Positions 47,264 to 56,474 are shown, counted from the first letter of the stretch. The stretch: DNA of 64,000 nt from an uncultured Oceanospirillaceae bacterium (GCA_913057435.1 CAJXNY010000003.1:1-64000), one strand, 5' to 3'. Notes: generated from the sequence alone by a model not told the origin. Numbers and translations: made by a program.

Positions 47264-47593
47264 ATGCCCTCAACCAATAGCCTCAGCGCCGACGGCGAAA
47301 CCCGTCGTCAGGCCTTCGTCCGCGAGCGCGCCCTGCACGACGAGGTCACCTTGCTACGCGAAGCCACCGAGCGCGGCCTGAAAAAGGGCCTGGCCGAAGG
47401 CCTGAAAAAAGGCAAAGCAGAAGGTCTAAAAAAGGGCAAAGCAGAATCGTTGAAACGCCTGCTCACCCGCAAATTTGGCCCCTTACCCGGCACCTGCGAT
47501 GCACAGATCAACACCGCCTCCGCTGAACAACTGGACCAGTGGCTGGAAAACCTGCTGTTCGCTGATAACCTGGACGCCGTGTTCATAACCTGA
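47264..47593 (+). pseudogene. Rpn/transposase-31 family C-terminal fragment
   Basis: A 109-codon frame matching only the tail of Rpn-type (recombination-promoting nuclease, YhgA-like) proteins: LSADGETRRQAFVRERALHD, a repeated charged helix (EGLKKGKAEGLKKGKAE), and LLTRKFGPLPGTCDA with EQLDQWLENLLFADNLDAVF described as the DUF4351-like end. The PD-(D/E)XK nuclease domain of about 200 residues that should precede it is absent; the haemoglobin gene ends 24 bp upstream. No good ribosome site is seen. I read it as a 5'-truncated gene. Confidence 0.75.
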
Positions 47594-47603
47594 CCAGCAG
47601 CCC

Positions 47604-47646
47604 TGTGGGACCAGCGACCGTGATAAAAGTCCCACCGGGAAGCTCT
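47604..47646 (+). repeat. 3'-end repeat, GTGGGAC..GTCCCACCGGGAAGC
   Basis: Second copy of the repeat at 46742-46784, with TGTGGGACC and AGTCCCACCGGGAAGCTC. The middle part GTGATAAAAG is shared with the first copy (ATGGTAAAAG). Confidence 0.7.
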
Positions 47647-47778
47647 AGCTTTTCTCTGCACTGAGCCATGCTCAAAAAATCGATCATACACTCGGCACAA
47701 GCCGGTGATCTTTAGCTGCACACCCCCTCAAATACCCGCTACAATCCCGGTTCGCTTCTGCTGATAAATCCGGTACCC

Positions 47779-50649
47779 ATGACCACACTGTTCGAACTCA
47801 ATACCAGCTGGCTTAAACGCCTGACCGGCACCAACTGGAAAACCCTGCACCTGACTAATGACACACTGCACTGGGATGAGCAGTCACTGGCCCTGAGCGA
47901 GCTGGCACAGCCACCGCTACTGGCTGAGCAGGACAAACAGGCCGACCTGACCCTGCATGATCAGACAGGCAACGAGCTACAGCTCACCGGCCTGCCACTG
48001 GACGAAGGGCAGCAGCTGGCCCAGCTGATCACCGAGCAGTTTTACCAGCAGCACGCTGACCAGGCGCAGACTGATGCCAAAGCCTTGCAGCAGGGCATTC
48101 CTCGTGGTCGCTATCCACTGATCAGCGAACTGAGCGCCCTGGTGCAGCAGGCCAGTGATGCCGCCGCCCGGTTTGTACAGCCGCCAGACTCAGAGGCCTT
48201 CGATACCGAGTTTTGCAAGCCGTTTAACTACGTTTACAGCTGGGCCCATGCCGGTGACGCGCAGCTGCAAAAAGTACAGAAGCGCTACACCGATGCCGAA
48301 GCGGGTCGTTATCAGCCGCTGTTCGACCAGATCGAAAGCAACCCGCTAACCGAACCCCAGCGCACCGCCTGTGTCACCCATGAGCACAACAACCTGGTGG
48401 TCGCCGGGGCAGGCACCGGCAAAACCAGCACCCTGATCGGCCGGGCAGGCTATCTGCTGGCCAGTAACCGGGCCCAGCCGGGGCAAATTCTGATGCTGGC
48501 CTTTGCCCGCAAAGCCGCCGATGAAATGCGCGAACGGCTCAACTCACGGCTGGGGCAGAGTGCCAACGGCATCGCCAGCTTTACCTTCCATGCGCTGGGT
48601 CGCTACATCATCCAGCAGGTGGAGGGCCAGCAACCGGCGATTTCGCTGATGGCGGAAGACCCGGCCACCCGCAAAGCCTGGGTCGAAGAGTGCTTTAATC
48701 ACCTGCTCAGCAGCGACGACAGCTTCCAGCAGAAAGCCCTGCATTACTTTGCCCACTATCTCTATCCAGGGCGGGACCCGTTCGATTTTCAGCACGAAGG
48801 CCAGCACAAGCAATATCTGCTGGATAACCGCATCGTCAGCCTTAAAGGCGAGACCATGGCCAGCCTGGCCGAAGCCCTGCTGGCCAACTGGCTGTTCCGC
48901 AACGGCATCGAATACTGCTACCAGCACCGCCACAGTCCGGAACAGCGCAAGCCCGATTACCGCTTCTACGAAGCCACGTTTTACCTGCCCGAACTCGACG
49001 CCTGGATCGACTATCTGCCACGTAACGCCGACGGCAAAGTGCCCCGCTGGATGAACCAGCAAGACAGCGAAGCGAACTGGGGCTGGCTGGAAACCTTCCA
49101 TCAGCGTGAGCAGAACCACTGGTTATGTACCGATTACCAGCAATGGCAGCAGGGCACCCTGATCACCCGGCTGGCTGAATGGCTGCTGGGGCTGGGCGTA
49201 GAGCCTGACCCATTGCCCGGCAAAGCCGTGCTCGACACTCTGAATGAAACCGGTGCCACCAAACAGATGGCCGAACTGCTGAACGAGATGCTGGGCCGAG
49301 CCAGGGGCGGGCGGTTCAATCACACCGGCTTTGAGCCGCTGATCGAAAACGCTGACGACTCCGAACGGATGCGCGCCGCGCTGGACCTGCTCCAGCCACT
49401 GCTGGGAGCTTATCAGCAGGCGCTGGACGACGCCGGGCAGATCGACTTCGACGATATGATCAACCGCGCCATCGAACATGTGCGTAGCGGTCGGTTTCAC
49501 TCACCCTGGCAGGAGATCATGGTCGATGAGTTTCAGGACATCGCCCGGCCACGGGCGGATCTGATCAGCGCCCTGCGTGAACAGCACAACAACGCCAGCC
49601 TGTTTTGCGTGGGTGATGACTGGCAGGCGATCTACCGCTTTGCCGGTAGCGACCTGACTCTGACCACCCAGTTTGCCGAGCAGTTTGGCGACACCGCCAT
49701 CACCGTGCTGGATAAAACCTTCCGCTTCAACAACAGCATCGGTGCCATCGCCAATCGCTTCGTTATGAGCAACCCGGACCAGCTACGCAAAAACCTGACC
49801 ACCCACAGCCAGGTCGATTTTCCTGCGGTATCCCTGTTGCGCAGCGGCTACAGCGGCAAAACCCGGCTGGAACCCATCCGCAAAGCCCTGCGCGCCCTCA
49901 GCCTGCAAGCCGAGCAGGGCAGCAGCGTTTACCTGCTGGGCCGCTACCTCTATAACCTGCCAGACCGCAGCGAGCTGGCCGAGCTCCAAACCGAGTTCAG
50001 CACCCTGCAACTGGCAGCACTGAGCATGCATGCAAGTAAGGGTAAAGAAGCCGATTATTGCGTCATCGTCGAACTGGTCAGCGGCCGTAACGGCTTCCCC
50101 TCGCAAAAAGAAAACCCGCCGCTACTCGAAGCCATGTTACCCGGGCTGGACAACTACCCCCACGCCGAAGAGCGCCGCCTGTTCTACGTCGCCCTGACCC
50201 GCGCCCGCCACCGCAGCGTACTGGTTACCGACATGACCCGGCCCTCAGAGTTCATCAGCGAGCTGCTGGACAACAACTACCCGCTGGACCTGGACAGCTT
50301 CCCCTCCAGCCTCAGCCAGCAACTGGGCCTGAGCCCTGAGTGCCCCAAATGTCAGCAAGGCAACCTGCTGGAACGCCAGGGCCGACGCGGCAGCTTCTAC
50401 GGCTGCAGCAGCTATCCACGCTGCGATCACAGCGAACCGGCCTGCGGCAACTGCGGCGCGCCCATGGAACAGGACCCGGACGCAGAAGTTCGCATCTGCA
50501 TGAACCCGGTCTGCCGCCACACCGAACCCAGCTGCCCAGCCTGCGGCAGCGCCATGAACCTGAGAGAAGGGCGCAACGGCGAATTCTGGGGCTGCAGCCA
50601 ATACCGCCACAACGACAAAGACAGCTGCAAAGCCACCCGCCCAGGCTAA
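47779..50649 (+). CDS. UvrD/Rep-type helicase (HelD-like) with C-terminal zinc ribbons
   Basis: A 956-residue superfamily 1A helicase. Walker A is VVAGAGTGKTSTLIGRAG (about 207-224), motif II is MVDEFQDIARP, motif III FCVGDDWQAIYRF, and motif VI YVALTRARHRSVL. The N-terminal 130 residues resemble DNA helicase IV. The last 100 residues add zinc-binding modules: CPKCQQGNLLERQ, GCSSYPRCDHSEPACGNCGAP, CPACGSAMNLREG and FWGCSQY, of the topoisomerase type. E. coli HelD has 684 residues, so this is enlarged both inside and at the C-terminus. It may act in repair or phage defence; context does not decide. Confidence 0.88.
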   Translation: MTTLFELNTSWLKRLTGTNWKTLHLTNDTLHWDEQSLALSELAQPPLLAEQDKQADLTLHDQTGNELQLTGLPLDEGQQLAQLITEQFYQQHADQAQTDAKALQQGIPRGRYPLISELSALVQQASDAAARFVQPPDSEAFDTEFCKPFNYVYSWAHAGDAQLQKVQKRYTDAEAGRYQPLFDQIESNPLTEPQRTACVTHEHNNLVVAGAGTGKTSTLIGRAGYLLASNRAQPGQILMLAFARKAADEMRERLNSRLGQSANGIASFTFHALGRYIIQQVEGQQPAISLMAEDPATRKAWVEECFNHLLSSDDSFQQKALHYFAHYLYPGRDPFDFQHEGQHKQYLLDNRIVSLKGETMASLAEALLANWLFRNGIEYCYQHRHSPEQRKPDYRFYEATFYLPELDAWIDYLPRNADGKVPRWMNQQDSEANWGWLETFHQREQNHWLCTDYQQWQQGTLITRLAEWLLGLGVEPDPLPGKAVLDTLNETGATKQMAELLNEMLGRARGGRFNHTGFEPLIENADDSERMRAALDLLQPLLGAYQQALDDAGQIDFDDMINRAIEHVRSGRFHSPWQEIMVDEFQDIARPRADLISALREQHNNASLFCVGDDWQAIYRFAGSDLTLTTQFAEQFGDTAITVLDKTFRFNNSIGAIANRFVMSNPDQLRKNLTTHSQVDFPAVSLLRSGYSGKTRLEPIRKALRALSLQAEQGSSVYLLGRYLYNLPDRSELAELQTEFSTLQLAALSMHASKGKEADYCVIVELVSGRNGFPSQKENPPLLEAMLPGLDNYPHAEERRLFYVALTRARHRSVLVTDMTRPSEFISELLDNNYPLDLDSFPSSLSQQLGLSPECPKCQQGNLLERQGRRGSFYGCSSYPRCDHSEPACGNCGAPMEQDPDAEVRICMNPVCRHTEPSCPACGSAMNLREGRNGEFWGCSQYRHNDKDSCKATRPG

Positions 50650-50659
50650 CCCGACACCC

Positions 50660-50684
50660 GTAGCAGCTCGCTCCGCGAGCGTCC
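50660..50684 (+). repeat. REP element, GCTCGC-TCC-GCGAGC type
   Basis: GTAGCAGCTCGCTCCGCGAG followed by CGTCC, 10 bp past the helicase stop codon. Same flanks as 36162-36186, with complementary changes in both stem arms. Confidence 0.75.
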
Positions 50685-50900
50685 AACCCCCGCGCCAGCC
50701 CCGACGCGCATGGAATGCACTGCTACAAAAAATAACAATCTGTCCCCCATAAAATAGAAAACACTGTCCCTGATCGCTGGCATACGCCATGCTAAATCTT
50801 TATCCGCAGGCCAATTAACAACAATCCCTGCCAAAAATGGATGAATTAACGCGGCAGGCGGCAAGTGTTTGCCCGCGCCCTGAAAATGGAGTCTGTCACC

Positions 50901-51491
50901 ATGCAGATCTTTACCGATGCGCTTTACCGCGATTACAAACCGGATGCGCTGGAGCGTTACGACCAGGCAATCACAAAAGGCCGCGAAAGTGGCGAGTCCA
51001 CTCAGATCAGCAGTGAGCTGTTCAAAGATGTACTCAAAATGATCGACGAAAACCGCCGCGAATTTCGCAGTTCCGACGAAAAAGAATACGAAAAACTGGA
51101 CGACGGCAACCCATACCAGGATGAAAGTCTGGAATATAGCGAGCAGGAAAAGTACAACTACAAATACGAAGTAAAACCCCAGGCAGTACAACAGGAGATT
51201 CTGCACAGCACCCTGGAAAGCAGCGATTTCAGCCCGCAGGTGACCAGCGGGAACAATCAGGCGCAGGGCAGTGAACCTGCCCAGACCAGTGTTGTGGTTG
51301 AAGACGATAGCCAGCAGACCGGTAACGACGGCTTCAGCTTCGGCGAGGTAGAATCAACCATCGTCGCAGAACGCGCGCCCTCTGCAGCCGACAGCATGCT
51401 TGGCGAAATCGCCTACAGCCAGCAGGCTGTGCCTCAAGGCAACCCAGCCTCCGACCCAACAATACCGGACGAATCCGTCACCCGGATCTGA
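50901..51491 (+). CDS. Acidic hypothetical protein
   Basis: A 196-residue protein I do not recognise. The start MQIFTDALYRDYKPDALERY has GGAG nine bases upstream; the frame is open to 50865. The middle is rich in Glu, Tyr and Asp (DEKEYEKLDDGNPYQDESLE), and the C-terminal 80 residues are Ser/Gln/Glu-rich and probably disordered. There is no signal peptide or membrane helix. It lies between the helicase and the hipBA promoter. Confidence 0.6.
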   Translation: MQIFTDALYRDYKPDALERYDQAITKGRESGESTQISSELFKDVLKMIDENRREFRSSDEKEYEKLDDGNPYQDESLEYSEQEKYNYKYEVKPQAVQQEILHSTLESSDFSPQVTSGNNQAQGSEPAQTSVVVEDDSQQTGNDGFSFGEVESTIVAERAPSAADSMLGEIAYSQQAVPQGNPASDPTIPDESVTRI

Positions 51492-51584
51492 TCCCACACC
51501 GTAACGGCATACAGCGATGGCATCCGTCATCGGCTGTATGCCTGCCGCATCACTAAGTGGCTTTCTATACCAGAATCAACAACA

Positions 51585-51716
51585 GGAACTATAACTCCAC
51601 TTGATGATTTTTTGACCACCAAACAGGAACTATATTTCTCTATATATCATTTTTCATTTCAGGCACTATAGTTCCATAAAATTATATTTTTGTGCTTTTT
51701 ATGGAACGATAGGTTC
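51585..51716 (+). promoter_or_regulatory. Four operator-like repeats upstream of hipBA
   Basis: Four copies of the palindrome GGAACTATAGTTCC, with 1-4 changes each, start at 51585, 51626, 51662 and 51703. The spacings are 41, 36 and 41 bp, close to multiples of a helical turn. The last copy ends 5 bp before the hipB ATG. HipB dimers of characterised systems bind several such sites and bend the promoter; cooperative autoregulation is the natural reading. Confidence 0.8.
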
Positions 51717-51720
51717 AGTT

Positions 51721-52083
51721 ATGACTTTGGATCATTTCAGTAATCAGCAGGTTTTGGTGGAGCTAGGCCAGCGCTTTCAGGCAGCCCGACTGAATGCCAA
51801 TCTGTCCCGCCAGGCGCTGGCGGAGGCCGCTGGCGTCACAGACCGGACCATCAGCAACCTGGAAAAGGGCACCAAAAGCACCGGCCTGCTGAATGTTATC
51901 GCGATTCTACGAGCGCTGGGCATACTGGATCAGCTGGAGCTGTTTCTGCCGCTGCCACCGCCACGGGCCGCACAGTTGCTGGCGGACCGCAAAACCCCGC
52001 GCCAGCGCGCCTCCCGACAAAAAGCCTCCACACCACAGATAAACGACACAGCGCCCCCATGGCAATGGGGTGAGGATACGTAA
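51721..52083 (+). CDS. hipB: HipB-like antitoxin, XRE helix-turn-helix
   Basis: A 120-residue DNA-binding antitoxin. The helix-turn-helix covers about 17-60: ARLNANLSRQALAEAAGVTDR is followed by TISNLEKGTKSTGL, the recognition region. The C-terminal tail is Arg/Pro-rich and probably flexible. The stop codon is directly followed by the hipA ATG, so toxin and antitoxin are co-translated. It should repress its own promoter through the four repeats at 51585-51716. Confidence 0.85.
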   Translation: MTLDHFSNQQVLVELGQRFQAARLNANLSRQALAEAAGVTDRTISNLEKGTKSTGLLNVIAILRALGILDQLELFLPLPPPRAAQLLADRKTPRQRASRQKASTPQINDTAPPWQWGEDT

Positions 52084-53418
52084 ATGGCCAACACCGTTGC
52101 CAGCGCCCAGGTAATGCTCTGGGGCACCCAGGTCGGCACTGTTATCTGGCATAACAGCCTGGGCTACTTCGAATATGATAAAAAACTGCTCGGCTCCGGC
52201 ATCGAGCTGTCGCCGCTACAGATGCCGCTGGCCGACCGTGCTTACAGTTTTTCTGCACTGAGCCACGACACATACAAAGGTCTGCCAGGCCTGCTGGCCG
52301 ACTCACTGCCCGACAAATTTGGTAACCGGCTGATCGACCAGTGGCTGGAGCGCCAGGGCAGGGCGCAAGCAGATTTCAGCCCCATCGACCGGCTTTGTTA
52401 CATCGGCAATCGAGGCATGGGCGCACTGGAGTTTAAGCCATCTCAGAATCACCAGGCCGAACAATCTATGCCGCTGGAAGTCTCCGAACTGGTGGTCCTG
52501 GCCAATGACGCCCTGAGCAGCAAACAGCGCCTGTCCACCGCCCTGGGTGAGGACGACCTCACCAGAAAGCAGGCGGTGCAGCAGATCATATCCGTCGGCA
52601 CCTCCGCCGGGGGCGCTCGCGCCAAAGCGGTGATCGCCTGGAACCAGACCACCAACGAAGTCCGCTCCGGTCAGGTTAATACCGACCCCGGCTTCGATTA
52701 CTGGCTGCTCAAATTTGATGGCGTAGAAGAGAACCGCGACCACGAAAGCCTGGCCGACCCCCAGGGCTTCAGCATCGTCGAATACGCCTACTACCTGATG
52801 GCCAAAGCGGCTGGCATCGATATGTCGCAATGCCGGCTGTTTCACGAACATGGCCGCGCCCACTTTATGACCCATCGCTTTGACCGGCTCGACGGCGGCG
52901 AAAAACTGCACATGCAATCCCTGTGCGGGCTGGCCCATTTCGACTTCAACCAGTCCGGCGGCTATTCCTACGAACAGGCCTTCGGCGTACTGCGCGACCT
53001 GCGCCTGCCCAACCCGGCCTTCAAAGAATTCTACCGCCGCATGGTATTCAACATCATCGCCCGCAACCAGGACGACCACACCAAAAACATCAGCTTCCTG
53101 ATGGACAAACGCGGCCAGTGGCGGCTATCTCCAGCCTACGACATCACTCACTGCAACGGCCAGGGCTGGACTCGCCAGCACCAGATGACCGTGAACGGCA
53201 AACAGGACAATTTCACCCTGGATGACCTGATCGCCACCGCACGCCACGGCGACCTCAGCCGCAGCACCGCCCTGGGCATCATTAACGAGGTACTCAACGC
53301 CGTAAAACAATGGCCAACATTCGCCAGCCAGGCAGGGGTGCCGGATATAGCCCCCGGCGGCAACCCGGACCACAGCTGGCAGGAAGCCATCGGCCAGGAC
53401 CACCGCACCCAGTGGTAA
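52084..53418 (+). CDS. hipA: HipA-like serine/threonine kinase toxin
   Basis: A 444-residue HipA-family kinase. Characterised HipA phosphorylates glutamyl-tRNA synthetase, causing growth arrest and persistence. The N-terminal HipA_N part contains GLPGLLADSLPDKFGNRLID. The kinase part has ISVGTSAGGARAKAVIAWN (Gly-rich ATP segment with Lys), the catalytic RNQDDHTKNISFLMD (D in NQDDH) and the metal-binding SPAYDIT. All key residues are present, so it is probably active. The target substrate of this one is not known. Confidence 0.9.
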   Translation: MANTVASAQVMLWGTQVGTVIWHNSLGYFEYDKKLLGSGIELSPLQMPLADRAYSFSALSHDTYKGLPGLLADSLPDKFGNRLIDQWLERQGRAQADFSPIDRLCYIGNRGMGALEFKPSQNHQAEQSMPLEVSELVVLANDALSSKQRLSTALGEDDLTRKQAVQQIISVGTSAGGARAKAVIAWNQTTNEVRSGQVNTDPGFDYWLLKFDGVEENRDHESLADPQGFSIVEYAYYLMAKAAGIDMSQCRLFHEHGRAHFMTHRFDRLDGGEKLHMQSLCGLAHFDFNQSGGYSYEQAFGVLRDLRLPNPAFKEFYRRMVFNIIARNQDDHTKNISFLMDKRGQWRLSPAYDITHCNGQGWTRQHQMTVNGKQDNFTLDDLIATARHGDLSRSTALGIINEVLNAVKQWPTFASQAGVPDIAPGGNPDHSWQEAIGQDHRTQW

Positions 53419-53453
53419 TTTCAAATATCAACCACCCGATAAGACCGACGCCC

Positions 53454-53482
53454 TTGTGGGACCTGTGTCCCCACCGGGAAGC
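53454..53482 (+). repeat. 3'-end repeat, GTGGGAC..CCACCGGGAAGC
   Basis: Third copy of the family seen at 46742 and 47604: TTGTGGGACCTGTGTCCCCA followed by CCGGGAAGC, 36 bp past the hipA stop codon. Confidence 0.7.
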
Positions 53483-53581
53483 TTTTGCTCTTAATACTGC
53501 CAAATGGATACAAAAAACATTAAGTTACAGCCATATATCATTGTTTTACAATATATAAAAACCCAAGAGCGCAGATCCCAG

Positions 53582-54886
53582 ATGCACGACCTACCACCGG
53601 CCATTCCGTTGTTCGACGCCGTCGATCTGCTGGAAGAGAGTAACGCCAGCGTCAACCAGCACATCGCCAGCATCACCCTCAATCAGGTTCACGACGCCGC
53701 CATGCTCTACGAGCTGGCTGTCGACTGGCTACTGGAACAGCGCTACAGCGAGAACAACTACAAAAGCTACCGCAGCGAACTGACCACCTTTCTGCACTGG
53801 GCCTTCGTCGCCGAAGGTGTCAGCGTGGCCGACATCGACCGCCGGGTACTCAATCGCTACATCGAATACTGCATGGCACCACCCACAGAACTGATCGGCT
53901 ACCGCAACGTGCCCCAGTTCAGGCTCGACAAACAGCTGGGCGAACGGTTACCGAACCCACTATGGCGGCCATTCCTGGGCAAAAAAGAGCAGGGCATGGA
54001 GCAGCCATACCGCATTACCGACAAAGCGCTGAAAACCAAACTGGCAATCCTGTCCTCTTTCTTCAGCTACCTGATCGACCTGGACTACACCGAACGCAAC
54101 CCGGCCATGATGCTGATGAGAAATGGCCGCTTTAAATCCGGCCAGCAACGGCTGATCAGCGGCGAAGACGACGCCGACATCAAAGCTTTCAGCGAACTGC
54201 AATGGTCTTACGTAATCAGCAGCGCCGAACAGCTGGCCGACGATCAGCCCGACCAGCATGAACGCACCCTGTTTATGATCAGCCTGCTGTACAGCTGCTA
54301 CCTGCGCATCTCCGAAATCGCCGCCCGGCCCGGCTTCGCCCCGATCATGGGCCAGTTCCGCCGCGACAGCAAAACCGGGGTCTGGGGCTTTCACATCCCG
54401 CGCAGCAAAGGCGGTAAATCCCGCACCGTTGCCGCCTCCAACGCCTTGCTCAAAGCCCTCAAACGCTACCGCAGCCACCTGGGCCTCAGCACACTACCGG
54501 CCCCCAAAGAAGAAATCCCGCTGTTCACCCGCCACCGCGCCGCCAGCCATGGCCGCGATGCAGGCCTGCGCAACGCCAACCTGGGCATTCGCCAGCTACG
54601 CGAACAGATCTACCTGCTGTTCAACCACGCCGCCAACCTGGCCGCCGATGACGGCTTTGATCAGGACGCCCAAGAAATGCGCCAGATGACCCCCCACAGC
54701 ATCCGCCACACCGGCATATCCCACGACATCAACCTCAACCAGCGCCCACTGTCCCACGTCCAGGCCGACGCCGGACACGACAGCATCGACACCACCTCCC
54801 AATACCTCCACACCAGCCGGGTAGAGCGACACCAGAGCGCCGCCGCCAAACCCATGGACAGACTGAAGGGCAGTTACGAAACATAA
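53582..54886 (+). CDS. Tyrosine recombinase / phage-type integrase
   Basis: A site-specific recombinase of 434 residues from the ATG at 53582, or 460 from 53504. The N-terminal SAM-like domain contains YSENNYKSYRSELTTFLHWA. The catalytic domain has Arg (CYLRISEIA), Lys (PRSKGGKSRTV), the HxxR box (HSIRHTG), the second His (AGHDSIDTTSQYL) and the Tyr nucleophile in the last motif. It lacks the extra helix of integron integrases as far as I can see. No adjacent tRNA or direct repeat marks its attachment site. The region downstream is decayed, which suits an old mobile island. Confidence 0.88.
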   Translation: MHDLPPAIPLFDAVDLLEESNASVNQHIASITLNQVHDAAMLYELAVDWLLEQRYSENNYKSYRSELTTFLHWAFVAEGVSVADIDRRVLNRYIEYCMAPPTELIGYRNVPQFRLDKQLGERLPNPLWRPFLGKKEQGMEQPYRITDKALKTKLAILSSFFSYLIDLDYTERNPAMMLMRNGRFKSGQQRLISGEDDADIKAFSELQWSYVISSAEQLADDQPDQHERTLFMISLLYSCYLRISEIAARPGFAPIMGQFRRDSKTGVWGFHIPRSKGGKSRTVAASNALLKALKRYRSHLGLSTLPAPKEEIPLFTRHRAASHGRDAGLRNANLGIRQLREQIYLLFNHAANLAADDGFDQDAQEMRQMTPHSIRHTGISHDINLNQRPLSHVQADAGHDSIDTTSQYLHTSRVERHQSAAAKPMDRLKGSYET

Positions 54887-55018
54887 AAGCACAAAATACG
54901 TTTTCTGTATTTTTTGTATCAGACCGCTTACCGAAACCTCCCCCAAAGGTCCAAGCTCATCCAAACCAACGGAACTCCAGCCCCAAAACCCGGTCACCCA
55001 CACCAAAGCAGCCAATCT

Positions 55019-55047
55019 TTGTGGGACCGGCGTCCCACCGGGACGCT
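55019..55047 (+). repeat. 3'-end repeat, GTGGGACCGGCGTCCCACCGGGACGC
   Basis: Fourth copy, with the best hairpin: GTGGGAC-CGGC-GTCCCAC, then CGGGACGCT, 132 bp past the integrase stop codon. Confidence 0.72.
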
Positions 55048-55100
55048 ATTACTCCGCCCTGAACCAGACAGACACTCAAAATATAAAAAGGACCCCCACC

Positions 55101-55589
55101 ATGCGCAACATAACTCTCAGCCTCACCACCCTGGCCCTCACTGCAACCCTGGCCGCCACTGCCCAGGCTGACAACCACAGCAATACAACCCGCGACAACG
55201 GCATGATCACCCTCAAAAGCCACCACAGCGTCAGCAAAACTGCCGACCGACTGGAAGCCGTACTCAACGCCAAAGGCATGACCGTATTCACCCGCATCGA
55301 CCACGCCGCCGGTGCAAAAAAAGTTAACAAACAACTACGCCCAACCCAGCTGGTCATCTTCGGCAACCCCAAAGTCGGCACCCCATTAATGCAATGCAGC
55401 CAGACCACCGCCATCGACTTGCCACAAAAAGCGCTGATCTGGCAGGACAAAGCAGGGGACGTCTGGTACGGCTATAACAAGCCCAGCTACCTGAAACAGC
55501 GCCACAACATAAAAAGCTGCAACGCCGCGCTGGGAAAAATTGAAAACGCTCTGGCCAAATTCGCCAACGCCGCCACTAAAGCCGAATAA
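55101..55589 (+). CDS. DUF302 periplasmic protein
   Basis: A 162-residue protein with a signal peptide (MRNITLSLTTLALTATLAAT, cleavage after AQA). The mature part is a DUF302 domain: HHSVSKTADRLEAVLNAKGM, TRIDHAAGA, PTQLVIFGNPKVGTPLMQ and DLPQKALIWQD are all standard blocks. Function is unknown; members are found in the periplasm or fused to redox domains. AAAAAGGA precedes the ATG. Confidence 0.9.
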   Translation: MRNITLSLTTLALTATLAATAQADNHSNTTRDNGMITLKSHHSVSKTADRLEAVLNAKGMTVFTRIDHAAGAKKVNKQLRPTQLVIFGNPKVGTPLMQCSQTTAIDLPQKALIWQDKAGDVWYGYNKPSYLKQRHNIKSCNAALGKIENALAKFANAATKAE

Positions 55590-55612
55590 CACCACCCAGC
55601 AAACCGACTCCT

Positions 55613-55783
55613 ACCGATCCCGAGCGGGCCAGCCAGGTACTGGCCCTGCTGCAGGAACCCGGCATCCAGGATGAGCTGAGCATTGGCCGTATGCGTGACG
55701 CCTTTGCCGACCAGCTATTCCCCGGCTTCTCCACCATCCAGACCCATACCCGCTATCTGATCATTACCGCCACCAGACAATAA
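55613..55783 (+). pseudogene. DUF6361-like N-terminal remnant
   Basis: A 56-codon frame without a good start: DPERASQVLALLQEPGIQDE then LSIGRMRDAFADQLFPGFST and IQTHTRY. This matches the start of DUF6361 proteins (pattern ELGIG.IRDA.AD.LFPGTS.IQTRARYFLF) and breaks at the end of that block. DUF6361 genes often sit beside defence-type helicases and nucleases. Identification is from memory of the pattern. Confidence 0.55.
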
Positions 55784-55871
55784 TGCACAAAGCACTCTAA
55801 CTTGCTGAAAGTCTGGCGCTTAACGCCAGCCTGACCAGGCACCCCGAAGAAGTCAGGGAAAAGGCATCACC

Positions 55872-56383
55872 GTGAGCCATAACACACCATTCTCCATCCA
55901 GATCTTCGCTGCCAACGGCGACCCGGACGACCTGCGTATTATCGAGCCGAAGTGAAATAACGGGATGAGTTCAGCCAGACCAGCGCGTATCTGCTTCTGG
56001 GGCCAGACAGCAGCGGGGAGGGTGAGTGACGCTACATCGGTGAAGGTGACCCTGCATTACCACGACTGGAAAGCCATTACCGGGAAAAGGAGTTTACGCC
56101 ACAGAGGGATACTGACCACAGGCCGGGAAACCACCTGAGAGTTCGTGGCTCACAAAGGCGCGCAGATCAGCAATAAAGAAACACCATCTCTAGACAACGG
56201 CATCCACAACCAGCGCCAGAAGCTTATCGACAACGGTATTATCAACTGCCACACAACACCCTGAACCCTGATTACGGTTTCAGCTCAGCTTAAACGACTA
56301 CCATCGTCATCATGGGACGGCAGGCAAATGGCAGAACAGAGCGGCAGAACCAGCACGACACCACGCTGAAAGCGATACAGGAA
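55872..56383 (+). pseudogene. GIY-YIG nuclease with DUF4357 domain, decayed
   Basis: Pieces of one protein in order but with several frameshifts and stops: SIQIFAANGDPDDLRIIEP (55886-55950), EFSQTSAYLLLGPDSSGEGE then RYIGEGDPALPRLESHY (55966-56080, the GIY-YIG core), KGAQISNKETPSLDNGIHNQ with RQKLIDNGII (about 56155-56250), and MGRQANGRTE (about 56310-56340, the DUF4357 end). Such proteins are usually found near restriction-modification or other defence genes. It cannot make a functional product. Confidence 0.7.
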
Positions 56384-56474
56384 GTTCAGATAAGCAAAAA
56401 ACTAATTATAATTCAGAATATTAAGAAGCTTTCTTAATGTTAAATCAGAGCCATAGATCAGGTAAAAACTAACC

